Source: Bacteroidales bacterium
GTDB taxonomy: Bacteria > Bacteroidota > Bacteroidia > Bacteroidales > UBA932
Length of the DNA: 64,000 nucleotides
Direction of reading: 5' to 3'
NCBI GenBank assembly: GCA_017437755.1
Contig: JAFRXI010000006.1
Location: forward strand, 1 to 64,000
Part shown: piece after piece, positions 43,177 through 51,912 of the stretch
Position numbering within the stretch: the stretch's first letter is position 1
Layout: every line of letters starts with the position of its first letter
Notes under the pieces: generated by a model
Seen by the model: the letters and a program-made list of their open reading frames with translations, nothing else
Databases searched by the model: none
What the model was told of the DNA's origin: nothing
Program-made: the position numbers and the translations under genes

Positions 43177-44339
43177 TGCACCCTCACCGTCTTTGCCGGA
43201 TCCACGGTAGAGATGAACAGGGAGGGGATCAGCAGGAGCAGCATTATCACCGCATAGGCGGCCACGTCGGCCGCGATTATTCCCGGTATGTTCACGTGTA
43301 CGGGGACATACGGGACAAAATAATTCTCGGGATTGAGCCTGATAAGGTGCGTGGTTCCCTGGACCAGGCAGAAGAGGAGGCCCACGGCGTTCCCGATGGC
43401 CATACCCTTGAGCACCAGATTGGAAGAGGCCCTCAGGAATACCTTTGATATGCTCCTGTCGGTCATTCCCATGGTCTTGAGGATTCCGATAGTGGAAATA
43501 TTCCTGAACAGCAGTATCAGAAGGCCTGAAATCATGTTGAAACCGGCCACCAGGGTCATGAGCACCAGCAGGAACACCACGTTGAAATCCAGGAGGTCCA
43601 GCCAGTCGAACAGCTGGGGATAGGTATTTACGGCCGACGATGCCAGAAGGCCCTGCTCCTCCTCTGTGCCTTCAAGCATGAGAATGGTTCCTATCCTGCC
43701 GGCTATCTCCTCCAATGCCGCCTTTGTCCTGAATGCGTCATCCACAGATACTTCCAGCACTGATGCCCTGTCCTCATCCCAGCCGTTCAGGCGCCTCATG
43801 TCGTCGATTCCGGCCTCTACCACAAGGTTCTTGTCCACCTCGAACCGGACCTGGGAAAACCCGTCCACATGGAACTTCCGCGCCCGGACCTTCTCCCCTA
43901 TGAAATAGACCGTCATCCCGTCCCCGGGGGCGAGGCCGGCGATTGAACCCAGCCTGGCCGGTATGGAGACGCCCAGGGCCGAAGAAGTGTCCCTTCCGGG
44001 AACACCCTTCAGCAGCACACCGTGGATAACTTCGCCGTTCTTGACTATCCCGGCCCTGAAAACGGCCGGGCTGATGCTCCTCACTCCCGGCACCGACAGT
44101 ATCTTCTCCTCCACCGAAAGACGGGAGGGGACGCTTCCGTCGCCGGAAAGCGGGTCAGTGCCGATAGCCGCTATCCGGATGTCGCCGGCGACCGATGCCA
44201 CACCATCCCGTACGGAGTGCCTGAACCCCGACGAGATGGTGACGGCAAGGATCATTACAAGGAAACTGACAGCAATGGCGACAGTGGCTATCAGTCCGTT
44301 GAAACGGAGCCTTCCCGCTATGAAACGGGAAGCGTCCAT
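43173..44339 (-). CDS. FtsX-type permease, LolC/LolE-like
   Basis: 388 residues. One membrane helix near the N-terminus (about 13-37, LIATVAIAVSFLVMILAVTI), a periplasmic MacB-PCD domain (about 40-260), and three C-terminal helices with the FtsX pattern (MTLVAGFNMISGLLILLFRN, STIGILKTMGMTDRSISKVF). These permeases extract lipoproteins from the inner membrane with the ATPase LolD, which is not encoded nearby. Its ATG overlaps the stop of the M13 peptidase gene by 1 bp. Confidence 0.88.
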   Translation of the reverse strand: MDASRFIAGRLRFNGLIATVAIAVSFLVMILAVTISSGFRHSVRDGVASVAGDIRIAAIGTDPLSGDGSVPSRLSVEEKILSVPGVRSISPAVFRAGIVKNGEVIHGVLLKGVPGRDTSSALGVSIPARLGSIAGLAPGDGMTVYFIGEKVRARKFHVDGFSQVRFEVDKNLVVEAGIDDMRRLNGWDEDRASVLEVSVDDAFRTKAALEEIAGRIGTILMLEGTEEEQGLLASSAVNTYPQLFDWLDLLDFNVVFLLVLMTLVAGFNMISGLLILLFRNISTIGILKTMGMTDRSISKVFLRASSNLVLKGMAIGNAVGLLFCLVQGTTHLIRLNPENYFVPYVPVHVNIPGIIAADVAAYAVIMLLLLIPSLFISTVDPAKTVRVH

Positions 44340-46357
44340 TACCAGATGTGAACCCTTTCTTCCTCCGGACGGAACATCGGGTCGCCTTCCTTGATGTCAA
44401 AGGCGTCGAAGAACTGCTGGAAGTTGCGGATTGACATGTTCACCCTGTTGCGGGCAAGGGAATGGACATCCAGCTTTGTAAGGCGCTCAGCCTCCTGGGG
44501 AGTGATGTTCTGGGCCCATATGGCGCCGTAGGAAAGCCAGAACCTCTGCTCGGCGGTGAAACCGTCGATGGGCTCCGGGTGCCTGCCTCCCCAGCTGTTC
44601 TGCATTGCGGTCCAGGCTATGCTGATTCCGCCGTGGTCGCCGATGTTCTCGCCCAGGGTGAGGTGGCCGTTGGCCTTTACCCCGGGGACCACATCGGCCT
44701 CGTCGAACTGTGCCGCCAGCACTTCGGCCTTCTCCTTGAAGGCAGCCTCGTCGGCGGCGGTCCACCAGTTGACCATGTTGCCCGAAGCGTCGAACAGACG
44801 GCCCTGGTCGTCGAACCCATGCGACATCTCGTGTCCTATGACTACTCCGATTCCACCATAATTGACGGCATTGTCGGCGTCGGGATTGAAGAACGGAGGC
44901 TGAAGTATGGCGGCCGGGAAGCAGATCTCGTTGGTGGTGGGGTTATAGTATGCGTTGACCGTCTGGGGTGTCATGCCCCACTCCGTCTTGTCGGTGGGCT
45001 TGCCCAACTTGGACATGTTGTCAGCCACGTACCAGCGTCCTGCATTGCGGAGGTTCTCGTAGTAGCCGAGGGCGGGATCGACGGTCAGGGTGCTGTAGTC
45101 TTTCCACTTGTCGGGGTAGCCTATCTTCACGGTGAAAGCGGCCAGCTTCTCACGGGCCTTCAGCTTGGTGGTGTCGCTCATCCAGTCCAGGGAGTCGATG
45201 TGCTGACCCAGCGCAGTGCGCAGGTTCTCAACAAGTTCCACCATCTTCTTCTTGGATGATTCGGGGAAATAACGGCTCACGTACATCTCGCCCACAGCCT
45301 CCCCAAAGAGCGAATTGGGAACGGACATGGCCCTTTTCCAACGGGGTTTCTGCTCCTTTGCGCCGGACATCTGGCGGCTGAAGAAATCCCACGATGCGGC
45401 ATAGAACTCGTCGTCAAGCGCACCGGCGGCATCGGAGATGTACATTCCCAGCAGGTAGTCCTTGAGTATGTCGAGCGGCGTGTTTTCCATTATGGAAGAC
45501 AGCCCGTCGAAGAACGAGGGCTCCGCTACTATCACCTTCTCCTGCTCGGGAATGCCCCTTCCCTGGAACCAGACATCAAAATGGAATCCGGGCCATTTTT
45601 CGATTATCTCCTTGGAAGACATGGGGTTGTATGCGGCCTGGATATCCCTCTGCTGCACCCTTGTCCATGAAACCGCGGCGAGGGCATCCTCGACCGAAAC
45701 CGCATTGGAAGCCCTGACGGCAGGCCTGTCCAGTCCGGCCAGGGTGAATATCTTTGCCAGGAAGCTACGGTATCCGTCCTTGAGGGCGGTGTTGGCGGGG
45801 TCGATGTAATAGTCCCTGTCGCCCATGCCGAGTCCGCCCTGGCCGATATAGAATATCTGGTTGTCGCTGTCCATGAGGTCGGCCTCCACATAGCCGCCCA
45901 TGAAGCCGGCGCCCTCGGCGTCGTTCTGCAGGGATGCAACCTTGGCCACCAGCGCTTCCTTGGAGTCGATAGCCTCTATCTCAGCTATATAGTCCTTGAT
46001 GGGTGAAGCCCCGTCGGCATTCCTCTTTACGGAATCCAGGGCCATCTTGTAAAGGTCGGATATCTTCTGTTCCACGGTTCCGGGCCTGGCGGTCATAGTG
46101 GCCATCTCGGAGAAAAGGTCGTTGAGCCTCTTCTGGTTGAGTTCGTTGAGTACATCAAACGAGCCGAAACGCGAGAACTCGGGCTTGAGGGGATTCTTCT
46201 CCTGCCATCCTCCCGTGGAATAACGGTAGAAATCAACCTTGGGGCTGACGGTTGTGTCGAGGTTTGAAAGGTCCAAGGCCGGAACGGCAGCCCTGTGGCA
46301 GCATCCGGCCGCAGCCATGACAGTCATCATGATCAAAGCAATCTTTTTCATATTCAT
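44339..46357 (-). CDS. M13 family zinc metallopeptidase (neprilysin/PepO-like), exported
   Basis: About 672 residues from ATG 46357 (MNMKKIALIMM) or 670 from 46351. Signal peptide with Cys-Cys (AAGCCHR), so a lipoprotein is likely. The N-terminal M13 domain begins LDTTVSPKVDFYRYSTGGW. The zinc site is VIGHEMSHGFDDQG with the third ligand in GENIGDHGG, and the substrate-binding VNAYYNPTTNEICFPAAILQ precedes it. The C-terminus EERVHIW keeps the family's final tryptophan. Cleaves peptides in the periplasm. Confidence 0.95.
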   Translation of the reverse strand: MNMKKIALIMMTVMAAAGCCHRAAVPALDLSNLDTTVSPKVDFYRYSTGGWQEKNPLKPEFSRFGSFDVLNELNQKRLNDLFSEMATMTARPGTVEQKISDLYKMALDSVKRNADGASPIKDYIAEIEAIDSKEALVAKVASLQNDAEGAGFMGGYVEADLMDSDNQIFYIGQGGLGMGDRDYYIDPANTALKDGYRSFLAKIFTLAGLDRPAVRASNAVSVEDALAAVSWTRVQQRDIQAAYNPMSSKEIIEKWPGFHFDVWFQGRGIPEQEKVIVAEPSFFDGLSSIMENTPLDILKDYLLGMYISDAAGALDDEFYAASWDFFSRQMSGAKEQKPRWKRAMSVPNSLFGEAVGEMYVSRYFPESSKKKMVELVENLRTALGQHIDSLDWMSDTTKLKAREKLAAFTVKIGYPDKWKDYSTLTVDPALGYYENLRNAGRWYVADNMSKLGKPTDKTEWGMTPQTVNAYYNPTTNEICFPAAILQPPFFNPDADNAVNYGGIGVVIGHEMSHGFDDQGRLFDASGNMVNWWTAADEAAFKEKAEVLAAQFDEADVVPGVKANGHLTLGENIGDHGGISIAWTAMQNSWGGRHPEPIDGFTAEQRFWLSYGAIWAQNITPQEAERLTKLDVHSLARNRVNMSIRNFQQFFDAFDIKEGDPMFRPEEERVHIW

Positions 46358-46371
46358 AAAGTCAGATTTTG

Positions 46372-46379
46372 CAAAATTA
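46372..46379 (-). promoter_or_regulatory. Candidate -7 element of the M13 peptidase gene
   Basis: Minus-strand TAATTTTG, exact match to TAnnTTTG, 14-20 bp upstream of the possible starts. On the plus strand GATATTTG (46392-46399) lies 19 bp before the next gene. No -33 boxes found. Confidence 0.35.
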
Positions 46380-46418
46380 CACATTTATAATGATATTTGC
46401 AGTGAAGAAAACGTTTTT

Positions 46419-47084
46419 ATGAGATTCAAAAGTGCAGCCGCCCGATATGGGATTTCCACGCTAGGCCTGGTCATCGTAGCCCTCGGGGTGGCCCTGTCCA
46501 TAAAATCAAACCTGGGGACCGCCCCGCCGTCCTGCCCTCCCACCATAATGAGCCTGAAATGGAGCGCCATATCGGTGGGAACATTCACCTGGATGTTGCA
46601 TATAGTGTTCATACTCATCCAGTTGGCGATTCTCCGTAAGGATTTCAAATGGGAGTATCTTATGCAGCTTCCCGCAGCCTTCGTCTTCGGATATCTCTGC
46701 GACGGGGCCATCTGGCTTTTCAATGCCATCGACGCCCCCGCCACCGGATATGCCGCACAACTCGGCCTGAGCCTGCTGTCGGTCCTGCTTACCGCAATCG
46801 GGATCAAACTGGAAGTCATAGGCGACGGATGGATCCTTGCCGGTGACAAGCTCACCGCCGTAATCGCCGACACCTCCGGTGCCCAGTTCGGCAATGTCAA
46901 GATCATATTCGACGTGGTCCTGGTAGCAATAACCGTAGGTTTCGCAATGATAGCCTTCGGGAATCCTTTCGGCGACGGTTCAACGGTTGTGATGAGGGAA
47001 GGAACCGCCATACTGGCCATATTCACCGGCCTGTGCATGAAGGTAACGGATCCCTTGATAGACAGGTTGTTCCGCAGGAAATGA
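46419..47084 (+). CDS. YczE/YitT-type integral membrane protein (DUF6198-like)
   Basis: 221 residues from ATG 46419, with five or six membrane helices. The start YGISTLGLVIVALGVALSIK and SNLGTAPPSCPPTIMS fit the YczE/DUF6198 group. Function in this group is unknown. The TGA overlaps the ATG of the next gene (ATGA at 47081-47084), so the two are co-translated. Confidence 0.8.
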   Translation: MRFKSAAARYGISTLGLVIVALGVALSIKSNLGTAPPSCPPTIMSLKWSAISVGTFTWMLHIVFILIQLAILRKDFKWEYLMQLPAAFVFGYLCDGAIWLFNAIDAPATGYAAQLGLSLLSVLLTAIGIKLEVIGDGWILAGDKLTAVIADTSGAQFGNVKIIFDVVLVAITVGFAMIAFGNPFGDGSTVVMREGTAILAIFTGLCMKVTDPLIDRLFRRK

Positions 47085-48037
47085 CAAGCCTCGTACAGTT
47101 CATAAAGCAGTGGATGCTGCCAATTGCGATAGTTGCCGGCATAAGCATTTATACCGTCTTCCACTTTGTCCCCGCACTGCACCCGATAGGTCCGGTGTGC
47201 CACCAGATCGTCGCCAAGGGGCAGCGGTTCCTGATATCGGTGATGCTATTCCTGCAGTTCGTAAAGGTTTCGCCCAGGGATCTCAAGTTCCACCGCTGGC
47301 ACCTGTATGCCATCATATTCCAGCTGGTTACGTCTTTTGCGGCGGCAATCGGGGCGGCCTTCGCCCCTGAAGGTGCGGCATCAATCCTGCTGGAATGCGC
47401 CATGATATGCCTGGTGTGTCCCACCGCTGCCGCAGCAGGCGTAATTACCGACAGGCTGGGCGGTTCCCTATCCGAGAACATAACCTACGTGGTGCTGATA
47501 AATGCAGTGGCCACCCTGGTCATTCCTGTAATGATCCCCATGATCCACCCCTCGGCCGATACGGGGTTCTTCAGATGCATGTTGGGGATAGCCATGAAGA
47601 TCTTCCCTATCCTGCTGCTTCCCAGCATACTCGCCTGGATAATCCGTTACACCATGCCCACTCTTCAGGAATGGCTGTCAAAGCGCGCCCACTGGGCGTT
47701 CTATTTCTGGGGCATCGGGCTGACCTTTGCAATGATCCTCGCAACCAGGGCGCTGATACTGAGCAACCTGGGCATCGTAACCATGCTGTGCATCATACCT
47801 GTTTCGATTCTCAGCTGCGCCATAGGATTCTTCACCGGGAGGCATCTCTCAAGGCAAAGGGCCACAAGCATTACCGCCGGACAGGCCCTGGGACAGAAGA
47901 ATACCGGCTTCCTCATCTGGCTGGGATACACCTATCTGACTCCCGTGACCTCGGTGGCGGGCGGGCTGTATGCCATCTGGCAGAATATATTCAATTCGTG
48001 GGAGCTTTGGGCTATGCGCCGCCGGCAAGGGCGGTAA
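47081..48037 (+). CDS. Membrane transporter resembling the bile acid:sodium symporter (BASS) family
   Basis: 318 residues from ATG 47081, nine or ten membrane helices. The overall order fits SBF/BASS-like carriers: IVCPTAAAA-type crossing segment (CLVCPTAAAAGVITDRLGGS) and GQKNTGFLIWLGYTYLTPV in the second half. Substrate unknown. The 3' end overlaps the convergent TPR gene by 26 bp. Confidence 0.7.
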   Translation: MTSLVQFIKQWMLPIAIVAGISIYTVFHFVPALHPIGPVCHQIVAKGQRFLISVMLFLQFVKVSPRDLKFHRWHLYAIIFQLVTSFAAAIGAAFAPEGAASILLECAMICLVCPTAAAAGVITDRLGGSLSENITYVVLINAVATLVIPVMIPMIHPSADTGFFRCMLGIAMKIFPILLLPSILAWIIRYTMPTLQEWLSKRAHWAFYFWGIGLTFAMILATRALILSNLGIVTMLCIIPVSILSCAIGFFTGRHLSRQRATSITAGQALGQKNTGFLIWLGYTYLTPVTSVAGGLYAIWQNIFNSWELWAMRRRQGR

Positions 48038-48938
48038 GCCTCATGCGGGCCTGTGCCTTCTCGTTCTCGTCCTGGGTATACTTTTCCAGCATGGGGAGAT
48101 ACTTCATCTCCATCTTCGTGTTCCTCTCGCGACGTGAGATCAAGATACAGTTCCGGATGGCCGTCAGGTCGTCAGGATGAGCCTTGAGCACCTTCCCGTA
48201 GATTTTCAGGGCCTTCTTGTGGTTCTTTGCGCAGACCAGGTACCACGAGCCCAAGTTGTCCATGAACACCGCGTCGGATGGGTTGTATGAAAGCATAAGA
48301 TCGGAAAGCGACTTGAAGGCCTCCTGCGACGATGGTGTCCCCAGTTTCCAGAAAGCGGCGCAGTAATCCTGCATGAATGCCTTGAAAACCTCGTTGTCCA
48401 CCTTGCCGAGACCGGGGTACTTCCACGAAGGCGATTCCTTGTAATTATAGTCCACAAGGGCCCTCAGCGACGACAGGGCCATGTCGGGACTCCCCTTCTC
48501 ATAAGCCGTGAGGGCTGCCGTACGGGAAAGCCTCCAGTCCAGTGCCTGCGGATCCATGGCAATCAGGCGGTCGATGGAATTCAGGGCCAGGGCGAACAGC
48601 GAGTCGTCGTAATTCTTTTCCTCAAAATAGGATACATCCCGTCCCAGACTGTCCTTCAGGGTGATGATGGGAGCATTCCCAAGGTGCCTCTTCTCCGCTG
48701 AGACTATGACGGTGTCCCTGGAGCTCTTGTTGAAATAGTAATTGAAGCGTGCGCCCAGCATCAGCGTGTCGTCGGGGAAATCCCTGCCCCAGTCGTCCAG
48801 CAGGGTCTCTATTCCCATCCCGGAGGGCCCCAGCCTGGAGGCAAGCTGGTTGTATCTCTTGATATAGTTTTCCCTTGAGCCCTGGGCAGCCGTCAGGACG
48901 GGGATAAGGGCCAGCATGGCCGCGAGGATCCTTCTCAT
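48012..48938 (-). CDS. Exported TPR-containing protein of unknown function
   Basis: 308 residues from ATG 48938 (MRRILAAML). Signal peptide to about residue 18 (LTAAQG). Two or three TPR-like helix pairs, e.g. AVFMDNLGSWYLVCAKNHKK followed by ALKIYGKVLKAHPDDLTA. The ATG overlaps the stop of the methyltransferase gene (ATGA). No enzyme motif. Confidence 0.75.
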   Translation of the reverse strand: MRRILAAMLALIPVLTAAQGSRENYIKRYNQLASRLGPSGMGIETLLDDWGRDFPDDTLMLGARFNYYFNKSSRDTVIVSAEKRHLGNAPIITLKDSLGRDVSYFEEKNYDDSLFALALNSIDRLIAMDPQALDWRLSRTAALTAYEKGSPDMALSSLRALVDYNYKESPSWKYPGLGKVDNEVFKAFMQDYCAAFWKLGTPSSQEAFKSLSDLMLSYNPSDAVFMDNLGSWYLVCAKNHKKALKIYGKVLKAHPDDLTAIRNCILISRRERNTKMEMKYLPMLEKYTQDENEKAQARMRLTALAGGA

Positions 48939-50080
48939 ATGCTCATTCTTATTCGTCGTTCCTTGGGATACAGGTTGTTGCAACGCGATCCCACATTCTT
49001 CGCCTGTCCCAGGGGGTGTCCCCCGTAACAGACGGTAAACAGCCCTTCCGGCGCCCCCTGGGGCCTGATCGCATTGCCCCTCAGGTATGACAGTGCGGTC
49101 TCCAGGTCCACGTCGAGCCTTGGCAGGGTGTCCGGAATGGCGGAACAGGGAAAATCAAATCCCGTGCCGCGCTTCCCGGAAGCGACCGCTCCCCCGGTCT
49201 TCCTCACGGCAGCCACGAACTGGCCCTCGCCGGGTACCAGGCCGGGAAGCATCAGGCGCCCGTACCTTGTGGCCACGGCCGGGGAACAGTCGCCTATGTC
49301 CACCACCTCGGATACTGTCTGCGACAGCAGCCATTCCACCGTCCCGTCGTTCTCCAGGTTGTTGAAAGTACAAGTGGAATACACCAGCACCCCGCCCACC
49401 TTCAGGGAGGGCCAGATATCGGAAAGTATCCTTCTCTGGCGGGCAGCACAGAACCTGACCGTATCCACCGACCAGTCCCTGACCGCACCTTCGTCCTTAC
49501 GGAACATGCCCTCTCCGGAACAGGGGACATCGGCTATTATGACATCAAACGGAGGAAGCTCCCCAAACCCGGCCGGGTCGCGGTTTTCCACGGCGACCCG
49601 AGGGTCGCCCCAGACGTCCACGTTCTGGCGTAACAAATTGAATCTCTTGCGGATAACCTCATTGGCCACCAGGGTGAATCCGTCCCCGAACGTTTCCCTT
49701 GCCGATGCCGCGGCGTCGGTGGTCTTGCCACCCGGAGCGGCGCAGAGATCCAGTATCACAGGGCTGCCGGGAGCGGGATACATCTCCAGCACACGCCGGA
49801 AAACATGGCCCACCATCATAGCGGAGGAGTCCTGTACATAGTAGCATCCGGCATGGAAAAGAGGGTCCAGGGTGAATACCGGACGGGATGGCAGGATGTA
49901 GCCGCAAGGACTCCATGGAACCGGAGTCCCGTCCGGGAAAGGGCAGGCGGAAATCTTTGATGGATTGATCCTTACGGAAACCGAAGGAGGATTCCCCAGG
50001 GCATCCAGGACCACCCCGGCAGCCTCCTTCCCAACCGATTCTTCAAGCAGTGGGACAAACCCTTCCGGCAGGTCAGGCAT
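48935..50080 (-). CDS. RsmB/RsmF-type RNA m5C methyltransferase
   Basis: 381 residues. SAM-binding DLCAAPGGKTTDAA, motif IV ADVPCSGEGMFRKD with its cysteine, and motif VI YSTCTFNNLEN with the catalytic cysteine identify an RNA cytosine-5 methyltransferase of the NOL1/NOP2/Sun family; rRNA is the usual target. The C-terminal third, with GLVPGEGQFVAAVRK, resembles the RsmF-type extension. Overlaps the SRPBCC gene upstream by 8 bp and the TPR gene downstream by 4 bp. Confidence 0.9.
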   Translation of the reverse strand: MPDLPEGFVPLLEESVGKEAAGVVLDALGNPPSVSVRINPSKISACPFPDGTPVPWSPCGYILPSRPVFTLDPLFHAGCYYVQDSSAMMVGHVFRRVLEMYPAPGSPVILDLCAAPGGKTTDAAASARETFGDGFTLVANEVIRKRFNLLRQNVDVWGDPRVAVENRDPAGFGELPPFDVIIADVPCSGEGMFRKDEGAVRDWSVDTVRFCAARQRRILSDIWPSLKVGGVLVYSTCTFNNLENDGTVEWLLSQTVSEVVDIGDCSPAVATRYGRLMLPGLVPGEGQFVAAVRKTGGAVASGKRGTGFDFPCSAIPDTLPRLDVDLETALSYLRGNAIRPQGAPEGLFTVCYGGHPLGQAKNVGSRCNNLYPKERRIRMSI

Positions 50081-50531
50081 TGTTTCCGCCGTTAAAGGCC
50101 GAAGGGTCGAAGCCTTCCGGCATCCTCCCTTCCGAAGCGTCCACCAGACCGTCTACGATACGGTCCATCGCGTCCTTGATCTTGGAGCCGATGAGCATCT
50201 TCATCATCAGGTTGAGGTCGGCCTCGAACATGATATGGAAATCGGTCTTGTAGGGATTGTCCTGCGCAGCATCGAAATACAGCACTACGTGGAATCCGAA
50301 GGGGGCGTCGTTGTCCACCAGCTCTATCCGGGAATAAGGCACCCTCTCCAGCACTTTCACCCCTATCCTGAATCCCTGGATGGTGGCGGTGAGGGTATCG
50401 TAGTCCGCCTCCACGTCCTTCTTCCGGTCCTCGGGAAGGAAACGGAGGAAATTGCCCATGTCGGCAAACGACATATATATTTCATAAGGCTGGCGGGAGA
50501 CTATCCCGTGCTTGCTTTCAAAATTAACCAT
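50073..50531 (-). CDS. SRPBCC-fold (START-like) family protein
   Basis: 152 residues, no signal. Pattern of a polyketide-cyclase/START-like pocket: N-terminal ESKHGIVSRQPYEIYMSFAD, a central KTDFHIMFEADLNLMMKMLI strand-helix. Ligand unknown. Tightly placed between pyrE (10 bp) and the methyltransferase gene. Confidence 0.75.
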   Translation of the reverse strand: MVNFESKHGIVSRQPYEIYMSFADMGNFLRFLPEDRKKDVEADYDTLTATIQGFRIGVKVLERVPYSRIELVDNDAPFGFHVVLYFDAAQDNPYKTDFHIMFEADLNLMMKMLIGSKIKDAMDRIVDGLVDASEGRMPEGFDPSAFNGGNNA

Positions 50532-50541
50532 GACTCAGTGT

Positions 50542-51186
50542 TTATTGTTTCCATGTTTGCGGGGAACGGCGCCATTCTCTGAGGGTGTCCTCGTCCGACG
50601 GGGACAGGATTCCGGCCTCCAGGGCGGCTTCCACCACGGCATCGTAGGTGGATATGGTTTCAAGCGGAACCCCGGCAGCGGCAAAGGCCTCCTCCGCAAC
50701 CGGGAACCCGTAGGTGAAAAGGGCCGTCATTCCCAGGACACTGGCTCCGGCGGAGCGAAGAGCCCCTACGGCCGCGAGGCTGCTCTTCCCGGTTGAGACC
50801 ATGTCCTCCACGACCACCGTGCGCGCCCCTTCCGGCAGGATTCCCTCCACAAGGGAACGGGTTCCGTGATCCTTTGGCTTTGGACGGACATATACCATCG
50901 GAAGGCCGAGCGCGTCGGCCACAAGGGCCCCGTGCGCGATGGCGCCCGTGGCCACGCCGGCAATCAACCCGGCTCCGGGATAGAGTTCCCGTACGCTTTG
51001 GGCGAGCCTCTCCTTCACCAAATCCCGCGTGGAAGGCAATGAAAGCACCTTGCGGCTGTCAATATAAACCGGCGAGAGCCAGCCTGAAGCCCACACGAAA
51101 GGCTCGGACGGCCTGAAGAGCACCGCCCCGGCGGCAATCATGTCCCTGGCCAGGGCTTTGGCGGCGGAATTCTTGTCAATATCCAT
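50542..51186 (-). CDS. pyrE: Orotate phosphoribosyltransferase
   Basis: 214 residues. Converts orotate and PRPP to OMP in pyrimidine synthesis. RPSEPFVWASGWLSPVYID and VYVRPKPKDHGT are the family's substrate-binding segments, and TVVVEDMVSTGKSS is the PRPP-binding loop. First gene of a leftward unit with the SRPBCC, methyltransferase and TPR genes. Confidence 0.95.
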   Translation of the reverse strand: MDIDKNSAAKALARDMIAAGAVLFRPSEPFVWASGWLSPVYIDSRKVLSLPSTRDLVKERLAQSVRELYPGAGLIAGVATGAIAHGALVADALGLPMVYVRPKPKDHGTRSLVEGILPEGARTVVVEDMVSTGKSSLAAVGALRSAGASVLGMTALFTYGFPVAEEAFAAAGVPLETISTYDAVVEAALEAGILSPSDEDTLREWRRSPQTWKQ

Positions 51187-51238
51187 TATTCCATTAACTT
51201 TGCACTTTGCAAATTTACAAAAAACCTTCCATGCACAA
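51173..51238. promoter_or_regulatory. Overlapping divergent promoters of pyrE and the NUDIX gene
   Basis: Plus strand: TTG 51173-51175, 19 bases, TAACTTTG 51195-51202. Minus strand: TTG 51238-51236, 18 bases, TAAATTTG 51217-51210. The two transcription starts would lie within a few bases of each other and the promoters face each other, so they should compete. Confidence 0.5.
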
Positions 51239-51842
51239 GATATATTTCGAGAAAAGGTGCATCTGCATCTGCCCCACCGGCGACGAGGCCCTATGCGACC
51301 CCAACTCGGTGGAATTCCATGCCGGAAGGGAGTTCGACTTCCATGCCCTGGTGAGCATGTTCGAACTTTCCGACACCCTTTCCCGGATTTATATCCCCTC
51401 CGACGACCCCGAGGCGGCCTACCGCCGTATATGCCGGGAATTCAAGGAAGTCAATGCGGCGGGAGGGCTGGTATCCAACCGCCGGGGAGACTTCCTGCTG
51501 ATCAACCGGAACGGCCTCTGGGACCTTCCAAAGGGCCATCAGGAGGAAGGCGAGGACATAGAACTGACGGCCGTCAGGGAGGTCCAGGAAGAGACCGGTG
51601 TGGAGAGCCTGCAGCTCAGACGGCTCATCTGCGTCACCCACCACTGCTACCTCCGCGGCGGGATCTGGCACCTCAAGCACACCTGGTGGTACGACATGCT
51701 CTACACCGATCCCACAGACCTCACGCCCCAGCGCGAGGAGGACATTTCCCGCGCCGCCTGGGTGGCCCGCTCCAGCCTTCCCCCTTTCCTGAAGAAAACC
51801 TATCCTTCCATCCTGGAGGTCTTCAGGGAGGCAAAAGTGTAA
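51231..51842 (+). CDS. NUDIX hydrolase
   Basis: 203 residues from ATG 51231. The Nudix box is complete: KGHQEEGEDIELTAVREV followed by QEETGV (residues about 102-125). The first 75 residues form an extra N-terminal domain. Hydrolyses a nucleoside diphosphate derivative; which one is unknown. The C-terminal region (HHCYLRGGIWHLKHTWWYDM) resembles Ap4A/diphosphoinositol-type members. Confidence 0.9.
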   Translation: MHKIYFEKRCICICPTGDEALCDPNSVEFHAGREFDFHALVSMFELSDTLSRIYIPSDDPEAAYRRICREFKEVNAAGGLVSNRRGDFLLINRNGLWDLPKGHQEEGEDIELTAVREVQEETGVESLQLRRLICVTHHCYLRGGIWHLKHTWWYDMLYTDPTDLTPQREEDISRAAWVARSSLPPFLKKTYPSILEVFREAKV

Positions 51843-51912
51843 CTTACCTCAAAAAAAATGAAACAGGAACGGGGTGACAGACGTATTATATTAGTATCGA
51901 AACATTTTTATC

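Noticed and set aside
51843-51912. PreQ1 riboswitch ahead of queA
   Set aside because: The 70-bp leader shows neither the C-rich loop nor the A-rich tail arrangement I would expect; queA is in any case not a typical preQ1-riboswitch target.
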